Shown: positions 8,784-16,368 of the stretch, one piece after another
How the letters are laid out: every line of letters begins with the position of its first letter
How positions within the stretch are numbered: the stretch's first letter is position 1
NCBI RefSeq assembly: GCF_003344965.1
Contig: NZ_CP031194.1
Location: 3,162,001-3,226,000 of the forward strand
Length of the DNA stretch: 64,000 nt
Source: Streptomyces paludis
Lineage (GTDB): Bacteria; Actinomycetota; Actinomycetes; Streptomycetales; Streptomycetaceae
Reading direction: 5' to 3'
Position numbers and translations under genes: made by a program
The notes under the pieces: model-generated
What the model saw: only the letters and a program-made list of their open reading frames with translations
What the model was told of the DNA's origin: nothing
Databases searched by the model: none

Positions 8784-9608
8784 GTGGAAAACCACTCCTT
8801 GCCGCGCACAGCAGCCTTCTTCGACCTGGACAAGACGGTCATTGCGAAGTCATCGACGCTGACCTTCAGTAAGTCCTTCTACCAAGGCGGTCTGATCAAC
8901 CGCCGCGCCGTGTTGCGCACCGCATATGCACAGTTCGTCTTCCTCGCCGGAGGCGCCGATCACGACCAGATGGAGCGTATGCGGGAGTACCTCTCCGCGC
9001 TCTGCAAAGGCTGGAACGTCCAGCAGGTCCGGGAGATCGTCGCGGAGACCCTGCACGACCTGATCGACCCGATCATCTACGACGAGGCCGCGTCCCTCAT
9101 CGAGGAGCACCACACGGCGGGACGCGACGTGGTGATCGTCTCCACCTCGGGCGCGGAGGTCGTCGAGCCGATCGGCGAGCTGCTCGGCGCGGACCGGGTC
9201 GTCGCCACCCGGATGGTCGTCGGCGCCGACGGCTGCTTCACCGGGGAGGTGGAGTACTACGCGTACGGGCCGACCAAGGCCGAGGCGGTCAGGGCGCTCG
9301 CCGCGTCCGAGGGGTACGACCTGTCGCGCTGCTTCGCGTACAGCGACTCCATCACCGATGTCCCCATGCTCGAATCGGTCGGCAACCCCTTCGCGGTCAA
9401 CCCGGACCGCGCCCTGCGCCGCGAGGCGACGGCCCGCGCCTGGCCAATCCTCGTGTTCAGCCGGCCCGTCCGCCTCAAGCAGCGGCTGCCCGCCTTCTCG
9501 ATGCCACCCCGCCCCGCCCTGGTCGCGGCAGCGGCGGTGGGCGCCGCCGCCGCGACGGCGGGGCTGGTCTGGTACGCGAGCCGGCGTCGGCAGTCCGCTC
9601 TCGGCTGA
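8784..9608 (+). CDS. HAD-IB family phosphatase with C-terminal membrane helix
   Basis: 274 residues from the GTG at 8784. HAD motifs are complete: motif I FFDLDKTV (nucleophile and acid/base Asp), motif II VIVSTSG, motif III lysine in YGPTKAEAV, motif IV AYSDSITDVPML. The cap lies between motifs I and II, as in subfamily IB (SerB-like). The C-terminus ends in a hydrophobic stretch (LVAAAAVGAAAATAGLVWYA) and RRR, so it is probably tail-anchored. A TATGCT hexamer at 8772-8777 lies 6 bases before the GTG and no Shine-Dalgarno is seen, so a leaderless start is possible. An upstream in-frame ATG at 8760 is the alternative. Substrate unknown. Confidence 0.85.
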   Translation: MENHSLPRTAAFFDLDKTVIAKSSTLTFSKSFYQGGLINRRAVLRTAYAQFVFLAGGADHDQMERMREYLSALCKGWNVQQVREIVAETLHDLIDPIIYDEAASLIEEHHTAGRDVVIVSTSGAEVVEPIGELLGADRVVATRMVVGADGCFTGEVEYYAYGPTKAEAVRALAASEGYDLSRCFAYSDSITDVPMLESVGNPFAVNPDRALRREATARAWPILVFSRPVRLKQRLPAFSMPPRPALVAAAAVGAAAATAGLVWYASRRRQSALG

Positions 9609-9623
9609 CCGATTCACCACCCT

Positions 9624-9675
9624 CCCCACCTGCACTTTTTGCCCTTGTTTGAAGGCAAAAGTAAAGAAGTGGGGG
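9624..9675 (+). terminator. Stem-loop downstream of the HAD phosphatase gene
   Basis: An inner hairpin joins ACTTTTTGCC and GGCAAAAGT (about 9634-9662), and outer arms CCCCAC (9624-9629) and GTGGGG (9669-9674) can extend it. It begins 16 bp after the stop codon and is unusually AT-rich for this genome. The most likely role is transcription termination. The stretch 9676-9785 shows nothing else clear. Confidence 0.5.
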
Positions 9676-9785
9676 CCAGGGGTTCCGCATCCTCGCCCAC
9701 AGGAGTACAAAGGATTCAACGGCCCGCGAGACCAAGGACATCCGAGAGGATCACCTGTTACGCACCAGGCCCCACGGACCGAAAC

Positions 9786-10010
9786 ATGAAAACCGGGCAC
9801 CCACGCGACGTCGACCCGTCGATTACGGGCCAGCCGCACCAGGCGACGGGCGAAGTACCCGACCTGATGGGCGAATTCACGAGGACGCTTGGTAACCCGG
9901 TGGACATGCAGCGGCGGCGCCAGTACGGCGTCGCCGCAACGCTGTCCGCTCCGGCGCCCCTTACCCCGTCGCTTTCGGCGTCCGCTCCGGCTCAGGCCGC
10001 GCCGCGCTGA
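9786..10010 (+). CDS. Possible small hypothetical protein
   Basis: A 74-residue reading frame starting MKTGHPRDVDPSITGQPH and ending in an Ala/Pro/Ser-rich tail. About 80 percent of codons end in G or C, compatible with a real gene, but no strong ribosome-binding site precedes the ATG. The last 19 bp overlap the end of the convergent Fic-like gene. I do not recognise the family. Spurious translation remains quite possible. Confidence 0.3.
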   Translation: MKTGHPRDVDPSITGQPHQATGEVPDLMGEFTRTLGNPVDMQRRRQYGVAATLSAPAPLTPSLSASAPAQAAPR

Positions 10011-10873
10011 AGCGCCTCGCACACGGCCGTCGACTCCCGTACCCCCAGCTCGATCGCCCGCCCGCAGTGCGTGATCCATGCCGTCATACCGTCCGGGGTC
10101 CCGGACAGATAACCGTCAAAGGCCGCCGCGTACGCCGCGCGGCCCAGCTCCGCGTGGCCCACCTCGGCCGGACAGATGGACTTGGGGTCAAGGCCACTGG
10201 CGATCAGCACGATCCGCTCGGCCGCCCGCGCGACCAGACCGTTGTACGAGCCGAACGGACGCAGCGCCAGCAGCTCTCCGTGCACCACCGCGGCCGTCAC
10301 CAGCGCGGGCGCGGCGCTCGTGGCGATCACCAGCCGCGCCAGCCCGTCCAGCCGCCCCGCGACCTCGTCGGCCCCGGGCAGCGGCGCCCCGGCCCCCGCC
10401 GACCCCGCGTCCCGCGCGCCCGGCATCTCCACGGCCGGCTCGCCGGGCAGCCGGGGCCGTCCGACCGTCCCGTCGGACACCCCCGCACCGCTCGCCGCCA
10501 CCAGATGGAGCCGGGCCAGCACCCGTACCGGCGACTGCGCCCAGATGGACAGCAGTTGGCCCGCCTCGGCGTTCAGCCGAAGCGCCGCGCCGACCGTAAG
10601 CGCCTCGGCGCCGGAGCCGAAGTCGGTGCGCCGCCGTACCTCTTCGAGCGCCCAGTCCGCGCCGGACAGCGCGGCCGAACCACGCGCCGCCCGCAGCGCG
10701 GCTTCCGAGGTGATCTCGTTGCTCCGCCGCCGCATGACCCGGTGCCCGTAGACCCGGTCGACGGCATTGCGTACGGAGTCCACCGCGTCCGGCACCCCCG
10801 GAAGAGCGGCCAGCACGACCAGGGGGTCCGCCGATCGCGGCGCGGAAGAGGCGTCAGAGGCTGTCGTACTCAT
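9992..10873 (-). CDS. Fic-fold-like protein with degenerate catalytic motif
   Basis: 293 residues from the ATG at 10873. The C-terminal half aligns by eye to the Fic core: VHGELLALRPFGSYNGLVAR, then helices ending in AYAAAFDGYLSG. The Fic motif H-P-F-x-D/E-G-N-G-R-x-x-R appears here as R-P-F-G-S-Y-N-G-L-V-A-R, so the catalytic His, the acidic residue and the first Arg are lost while P-F, N-G and the last Arg remain. AMP transfer is therefore unlikely. Homologues have, from memory, sometimes been called oxidoreductases without good reason. It faces a MinD-like gene divergently across about 100 bp. Confidence 0.65.
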   Translation of the reverse strand: MSTTASDASSAPRSADPLVVLAALPGVPDAVDSVRNAVDRVYGHRVMRRRSNEITSEAALRAARGSAALSGADWALEEVRRRTDFGSGAEALTVGAALRLNAEAGQLLSIWAQSPVRVLARLHLVAASGAGVSDGTVGRPRLPGEPAVEMPGARDAGSAGAGAPLPGADEVAGRLDGLARLVIATSAAPALVTAAVVHGELLALRPFGSYNGLVARAAERIVLIASGLDPKSICPAEVGHAELGRAAYAAAFDGYLSGTPDGMTAWITHCGRAIELGVRESTAVCEALQRGAA

Positions 10874-10975
10874 AGGTAAGGAGGCTACGCGCCCTGAGCA
10901 CATGCCCCACCTTGGAGTGGTCTTCCTCACGGAAGTTCATCACCATCCGCAAGAGTGCTACTACGCTACGTGAAC

Positions 10976-11962
10976 ATGAAGATCGCTTTCGTGGGCAAGG
11001 GCGGCAGTGGCAAAACCACGCTGTCCTCGCTCTTCATCCGTCATCTGACCGCCAACGAGGCCACCGTCGTCGCGGTGGACGCCGATATCAACCAGCACCT
11101 CGGGGCCGCGCTCGGCCTCGACGAGGCGCAGGCCGCCGCGCTGCCCGCGATGGGCGCGCACCTCGGTCTGATCAAGGACTATCTGCGGGGCAGCAATCCG
11201 CGGATCGCCTCGACCGAGGCCATGATCAAAACCACTCCGCCCGGCGAGGGATCGCGGCTGCTCAGGGTCGGCGAGGACAATCCGGTGTACGCGGCCTGCG
11301 CCCGGAGCGTACGGCTGGACGACGGCGAGATCCGGCTGATGGCCACGGGCCCCTTCACCGAGTCGGACCTCGGGGTCGCCTGCTACCACTCCAAGGTCGG
11401 CGCGGTCGAACTCTGCCTGAACCATCTGGTGGACGGGCCCGACGAGTATGTGGTGGTCGATATGACGGCCGGTTCCGACTCGTTCGCCTCGGGGATGTTC
11501 ACCCGGTTCGACATGACGTTCCTGGTCGCCGAGCCGACCCGCAAGGGGGTGTCCGTCTACCGTCAGTACAAGGAGTACGCGCGGGATTACGGCGTCGCGC
11601 TCAAGGTCGTCGGAAACAAGGTGCAGGGCCGGGACGACCTGGACTTCCTCCGTGACGAGGTGGGCGACGACCTGCTGGTGACCGTGGGCCACTCCGACTG
11701 GGTCCGCGCCATGGAGAAGGGCCGCCCCAACCGCTTCGAGCTGCTGGAGGCGGACAACCGCTGCGCGCTCCAGACCCTCCAGGACGCCGCCGAGGACTCG
11801 TACGAGCACCGCGACTGGGAGCGGTACACGCGTCAGATGGTCCACTTCCACCTCAGGAACGCCGAGAGCTGGGGCAACGCGAAGACGGGTATCGATCTGG
11901 CCGCCCAGGTCGATCCCGCCTTCGTGCTCAGCGAGGCACTCGCCGTACCTCAGCCCTCCTGA
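10976..11962 (+). CDS. MinD/CooC-type P-loop ATPase
   Basis: 328 residues from the ATG at 10976 (MKIAFVGKGGSGKTTLSSLF). The deviant Walker A G-K-G-G-S-G-K-T has the signature lysine of the SIMIBI class; switch I VAVDADINQH and the later VVVDMTAGSDSFASGMF correspond to Walker A' and B regions. CooC-like proteins help load metals into enzymes, MinD-like ones position complexes at the membrane; which applies is unknown. A CTACGCTACG stretch right before the ATG could hold a -10 box for a nearly leaderless mRNA. Confidence 0.8.
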   Translation: MKIAFVGKGGSGKTTLSSLFIRHLTANEATVVAVDADINQHLGAALGLDEAQAAALPAMGAHLGLIKDYLRGSNPRIASTEAMIKTTPPGEGSRLLRVGEDNPVYAACARSVRLDDGEIRLMATGPFTESDLGVACYHSKVGAVELCLNHLVDGPDEYVVVDMTAGSDSFASGMFTRFDMTFLVAEPTRKGVSVYRQYKEYARDYGVALKVVGNKVQGRDDLDFLRDEVGDDLLVTVGHSDWVRAMEKGRPNRFELLEADNRCALQTLQDAAEDSYEHRDWERYTRQMVHFHLRNAESWGNAKTGIDLAAQVDPAFVLSEALAVPQPS

Positions 11963-12023
11963 CAGGGCCCGGAGCCCGGACGGCGCCCCGGCGCCTTCCG
12001 GGTGGTCAGCGCTTTTCGCACAG

Positions 12024-13280
12024 TCAGTGCTTTTCGGTACGGTCCGCCGGGGCCGTGTCCGTGGCGGTGAAGGCCGGCCAGCCGGCCCGGGGCGCCTCGC
12101 CGACCTTCAGACCGCGCAGCTTCTCCAGCGTCGCCGGGTCCTGCGCGTCGAGCCAGTCGGCGAGTTGACGGAAGGTCACGCACTGGACGTCCCGCTGCAC
12201 ACAGACCGTCTTGATCGTGTCCTCGACGGCGCGCATGTACGTACCGCCGTTCCATGACTCGAAGTGGTTGCCGATGATCAGCGGCGCGCGGTTCCCCTCG
12301 TAGGCGCGGTCGAACGCCTGGAGCAGGCCGTCCCGCATCTGATTGCCCCAGTACTCGTGCTCGTCCGGGTCGCCGCTGGTCGTTCCGGACTGGTTGTACA
12401 TGAAGTTGTAGTCCATCGAGAGCGTCTCGAACTCCCGGCCCGGCACGGGGACGAGCTGGAGCGGCAGGTCCCACAGGCCGTCGGTCTTCTTCGGCCAGAT
12501 CTGGTTGCCGATACCGCTGGAGTCGTAGCGGAAGCCCATCGTCCGGGCCGCCGCCATCATGTTCTTCTGCCCTTCCAGACAGGGCGTACGGCCGCCGACG
12601 ACCTCCTTGGCGTAGTCGAAGGGCAGCGGCGCCTCGTCGGGCAGGTCGGCGTTGGTCTTCCAGTTCTCCACAAAGGACTTGGCCTGGTTGATCTCGCTCT
12701 TCCACTCCTCGACGGACCAGGTGCCGACACCGCCCTCCTTGCCGCAGAAGTGCCCGTTGAAGTGGGTCCCGATCTCGCTGCCCTCGTGCCAGGCCGCGCG
12801 CAGCTCGCGCAGGGTGTCCTTGATCCCCTGGGTATCGCCGAAGCCGATGTCCGAGGTGCCGATGTCGTGCTTCGGCGGGTCGTACAGCCTGGCCTTCTCC
12901 TCGGGGAGCAGATAGACGGCGCTCAGGAAGTACGTCATCTTCGCGTCGTACTTCTTGGCCACCTGCCGGAAGTGGGAGAAGAGCTTCTGGCTGTCCTCAC
13001 CGGCGCCGTCCCAGGAGAACACCACGAACTGCGGCGGCTTCTCCCCCGGCTTCAGGCGCTGCGGCGGGGTGATGTTGGGCTGGGCCCCGGTGAACGCGGT
13101 CGAGCCGTCGCCGATGAGCCGCACCGCGTTCTCCGGGCCCGGGGCCTTCTTGGCGCCAGGGGCACCCTTCGTGCCCCCCTCGTCGGCTTCGGACCCACCG
13201 GATCCGGAGCATCCGGCGAGACCGACGGCGAGCGCCATGACGGCGGCACCGAAGGCGACTCTCTTTGTGGCGGCCAGCAT
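12024..13280 (-). CDS. Lipoprotein with polysaccharide-deacetylase (NodB-like) fold
   Basis: 418 residues from the ATG at 13280, behind a purine-rich GAGGGAAGAGGG site. The signal peptide AFGAAVMALAVGLAGC ends in a lipobox (L-A-G-C). The mature part resembles carbohydrate esterase family 4: VVFSWDGAG at motif 1, EIGTHFNGHF (H-x-x-x-H metal ligands) at motif 2 and GFRYDSSGIG further on. In motif 1 the usual D-D-G reads W-D-G, so the catalytic base Asp appears replaced. It is predicted to be anchored on the outer face of the membrane. Activity on cell-wall or other glycans is inferred only. Confidence 0.75.
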   Translation of the reverse strand: MLAATKRVAFGAAVMALAVGLAGCSGSGGSEADEGGTKGAPGAKKAPGPENAVRLIGDGSTAFTGAQPNITPPQRLKPGEKPPQFVVFSWDGAGEDSQKLFSHFRQVAKKYDAKMTYFLSAVYLLPEEKARLYDPPKHDIGTSDIGFGDTQGIKDTLRELRAAWHEGSEIGTHFNGHFCGKEGGVGTWSVEEWKSEINQAKSFVENWKTNADLPDEAPLPFDYAKEVVGGRTPCLEGQKNMMAAARTMGFRYDSSGIGNQIWPKKTDGLWDLPLQLVPVPGREFETLSMDYNFMYNQSGTTSGDPDEHEYWGNQMRDGLLQAFDRAYEGNRAPLIIGNHFESWNGGTYMRAVEDTIKTVCVQRDVQCVTFRQLADWLDAQDPATLEKLRGLKVGEAPRAGWPAFTATDTAPADRTEKH

Positions 13281-13585
13281 CCGCCCACCCTCTTCCCTCA
13301 GGTTTCGTACGGAAGTGCCGCGCGGCGACTGCCGGCACGGCGCCGAGCGCCGACAACCTCGCATGAGGGATGAAGATATGAATAAACGACAAGCCGACCA
13401 AAGTGACCAATCACCACTCTGGGTGAATCATTGCCCTATTTGCCCCAAAAGTCATGTCTCATTCTTTACTCTGCATTACGATCCATTTACTGAGAGTTGA
13501 GATACCGCATCCCGCCACTGCACGCCGTGACCCACGGCCGCGACCCGCGTTCCGCGACCGCGCTGCCCCGGAGGAGACGGGAACC
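13281..13585. promoter_or_regulatory. Divergent promoter region between lipoprotein and SulP-carbonic anhydrase genes
   Basis: 305 bp with a marked AT-rich core (about 13370-13500), unlike the surrounding coding DNA. It must hold the promoters of both flanking genes. The only site I can fix is the GGAGGAG ribosome-binding sequence at about 13571, seven to eight bases before the ATG at 13586. No clear operator or hairpin was seen. Confidence 0.4.
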
Positions 13586-16180
13586 ATGACTGCTGATGTC
13601 CCCACTCGCACCACTCCCACCGTCCACAAACCCCCCGGACCACCGCCCGGTGGCCGCAGGTTCCGGATCGCCGGGGCCGACCTGTCCGCGTCCGTCTGCG
13701 TCTTCCTGATCGCCCTGCCGCTCTCGCTGGGCATCGCGCTCGCCACCGGCGCGCCGCTTCAGGCGGGTCTGGTGGCGGCCGCGGTCGGCGGTCTGGTGGT
13801 GGGCCGGCTGGGCGGGGCCCCGCTCCAGGTAAGCGGCCCGGCCGCCGGACTCACCGTGGTCACGGCCGATCTGATCCAGCGGTACGGCTGGCGCACCACC
13901 TGCGCCATCACCATCTGCGCGGGCCTGGCCCAACTGGGCCTCGCCGCGCTCCGGGTGGCCCGCTCGGCGCTCGCCGTCAGCCCGGCGATCGTGCACGGCA
14001 TGCTCGCCGGCATCGGCGCCACGATCGCCCTCGCCCAGCTCCATATCGTCCTCGGCGGTACGCCGCAAAGCTCCGCCGTCGCCAACGTACGAGGGCTGCC
14101 CGCCCAGTTGGCCAACCCGCATCCGGGCGCGCTCTCGGTCAGCGCCCTGACCGTGGCGGTGCTGCTGCTGTGGCCGCGGATTCCCGGCCGGGCGGGCCGG
14201 ATCGTCCGCAGGCTGCCGGCGGCCCTCGCCGCCGTGGCGCTCGCGACGGCGGCGGCCGCCCTCGCCGGAATCCGTCTCGAACGCGTCGACCTGCCCTCCT
14301 GGAGCAGCCATGCCCTGCCCGAGCTGCCCGAGGGACCGGTGCTCGGACTCCTCGCCGCCGTACTGACCGTCACCCTGGTCGCCAGTGTCGAATCGCTGCT
14401 GTCGGCCGTCGCCGTCGACAAACTGACGGCCGCGCGCAAGGACAGCGTCCGGATCCCGCGCGCCCGGCTCGACCGGGAGCTGGCCGGACAGGGCGCGGGC
14501 AATGTCGTCTCCGGCGCGCTCGGCGGACTGCCCATCACCGGCGTCGCCGTACGCAGCGCCGCCAATGTCGCGGCGGGAGGCGTCAGCCGGAACTCGACGA
14601 TGCTGCACGGCCTGTGGATCGCGATCGCGGCGCTGCTGCTGGTGCCCGTCCTCGATCTGATCCCCCTGGCGGCGCTGGCCGCGCTGGTGATGGTGGTCGG
14701 CGTCCAGATGGTGAACCTCACCCATGTGCGCAGCGTCCGGCGGAACCGCGAGCTGCTGGTGTACGCGGTGACGCTGACCGCCGTCGTGCTCACCGGCGTA
14801 CTGGAGGGCGTGCTGATCGGGATCGCCGTGGCGGTCGCGGTGTCGCTGCACCGGCTGACCAGGACGCGGATCACCCTGGAGGAGAAGGAAGGGGTGCATC
14901 ATGTCCGCGCCCGGGGGCAGTTGACGTTCCTCGCCGTGCCCAGGCTCAGCCGGCTGCTGCACCAGGTGCCGCGCGGCGCGGCCAGTGTGGTGGAGCTGGA
15001 CGGGTCCTTCATGGACCACGCGGCGCACGAGGCGCTGCACGACTGGCGGACCGCGCATGTCGCACAGGGCGGTACGGCCGAGTTCACCGGCCGGGCCGGC
15101 CGCCGTATCACCGAACCGGTCGCCGCCGAGGCCCACGCCTGTTGCCGGCCCTGGACACCCTGGCGCAATCACCACTGCGGCGCGCATACGGACGCGGACC
15201 AGCCCCTGGCCGGCGCCTCCGCCATCACCGCCGGCGCCGAGCCCCCCGGCCCGGGGCAGAAGCCCGGACCCGTAGCCACGGACACAGCGGACACAGGCAC
15301 CACCCCGCCCGCGGTCGCGGGACCGCGAGCCGACGCGCCCCCGGGCACGGCTGCCCGCGCGGACGCCGGAGCCGCTGTCGGCGGGAGCGCCGTTACGGGG
15401 GCACGAGCGCCGGCGGCGGGCCGCCCGGCCGGTGGTGGTGGCGGAGCCGGCGGTGCGCTCCGCTCACCGGGCGGCCGGCAACTCGCCAGCGGGCTCAGCT
15501 CCTTCCAGCGCCATACGGCCCCCTTCGTCCGCGGCGAGCTGGCGCGGCTGGCCCGCGAGGGCCAGCGCCCCTCGCAGCTCTTCCTCACCTGCGCGGACTC
15601 CCGGCTGGTGACGAGCATGATCACGTCCAGCGGTCCGGGCGACCTCTTCACCGTGCGGAACGTGGGCAATCTGGTTCCGCTGCCCGAACCGGCCGGCGCG
15701 GACGACTCGGTGGCCGCGGCGATCGAGTACGCCGTGGACGTCCTGCGGGTCGCGTCCATCACCGTCTGCGGCCACTCGGGATGCGGCGCGATGCAGGCCC
15801 TGCTGAACACACCCGAGGACGGCGAGGCCCCCCGTACCCCACTGCGACGCTGGCTGCGCCACGGACAGCCCAGCCTGGAGCGCATGAGGAGCCGTCACCA
15901 CTCCTGGGCCAGGATCTCCGGGCGGCTGCCCGCCGACGCCGTCGAGCAGCTCTGTCTGACCAATGTGGTGCAGCAGCTGGACCACCTCCGGGCCCACGAG
16001 GCGGTCGCGCGCCGGCTGGCCGAGGGCACGCTGGAGCTGCACGGCATGTACTTCCATGTGGGCGAGGCCCAGGCGTATCTGCTGGCGGACGGCGTGGGGA
16101 CCGTCGGCAGCGGCGTGGGCGGGGACGAGGAGGTGTTCAACCGGGTCGCGCCGACCGCCTTCGAGGAGTCACGCGTCTGA
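13586..16180 (+). CDS. SulP anion transporter fused to beta-carbonic anhydrase
   Basis: 864 residues. The first ~400 form the SulP membrane domain (FLIALPLSLGIALATG, LQVSGPAAGLTVV, GNVVSGALGGLPITG). A shortened STAS-like domain (RARGQLTFLAVPRLSRLL) follows, then a disordered Gly/Ala/Pro linker. The last ~220 residues are a beta-carbonic anhydrase with zinc ligands in LTCADSRL (C and D) and CGHSGCGAM (H and C), plus FTVRNVGNLV. Such fusions are known in actinobacteria and are thought to couple bicarbonate uptake to CO2/bicarbonate exchange. A ribosome-binding site GGAGGAG supports the start. Confidence 0.93.
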   Translation: MTADVPTRTTPTVHKPPGPPPGGRRFRIAGADLSASVCVFLIALPLSLGIALATGAPLQAGLVAAAVGGLVVGRLGGAPLQVSGPAAGLTVVTADLIQRYGWRTTCAITICAGLAQLGLAALRVARSALAVSPAIVHGMLAGIGATIALAQLHIVLGGTPQSSAVANVRGLPAQLANPHPGALSVSALTVAVLLLWPRIPGRAGRIVRRLPAALAAVALATAAAALAGIRLERVDLPSWSSHALPELPEGPVLGLLAAVLTVTLVASVESLLSAVAVDKLTAARKDSVRIPRARLDRELAGQGAGNVVSGALGGLPITGVAVRSAANVAAGGVSRNSTMLHGLWIAIAALLLVPVLDLIPLAALAALVMVVGVQMVNLTHVRSVRRNRELLVYAVTLTAVVLTGVLEGVLIGIAVAVAVSLHRLTRTRITLEEKEGVHHVRARGQLTFLAVPRLSRLLHQVPRGAASVVELDGSFMDHAAHEALHDWRTAHVAQGGTAEFTGRAGRRITEPVAAEAHACCRPWTPWRNHHCGAHTDADQPLAGASAITAGAEPPGPGQKPGPVATDTADTGTTPPAVAGPRADAPPGTAARADAGAAVGGSAVTGARAPAAGRPAGGGGGAGGALRSPGGRQLASGLSSFQRHTAPFVRGELARLAREGQRPSQLFLTCADSRLVTSMITSSGPGDLFTVRNVGNLVPLPEPAGADDSVAAAIEYAVDVLRVASITVCGHSGCGAMQALLNTPEDGEAPRTPLRRWLRHGQPSLERMRSRHHSWARISGRLPADAVEQLCLTNVVQQLDHLRAHEAVARRLAEGTLELHGMYFHVGEAQAYLLADGVGTVGSGVGGDEEVFNRVAPTAFEESRV

Positions 16181-16223
16181 CCCCGGCCGGTCTGAACCTC
16201 TCCCGTACCGCATCCGTGAGAGT

Positions 16224-16270
16224 GTGTGGCCCCTTCTTTCCGTCCGCTCCGGGAGGGAGGGGTCCCACAC
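16224..16270 (+). terminator. Stem-loop between the carbonic anhydrase fusion and acsA
   Basis: GTGTGGCCCC (16224-16233) pairs with GGGG-tc-CCACAC (16259-16270), leaving a two-base bulge. It lies 44 bp after the stop codon of the transporter fusion and before the acsA ribosome-binding site, in the position of a transcription terminator. Confidence 0.55.
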
Positions 16271-16368
16271 AGGTCTACACCAATTCCCCGGATGCGCCCC
16301 TTGTCACCCGGGCGCCCGACTGATGAGCTGACCCGGGACACCTAGGACACCCTGGGAAGGGAGAACTC

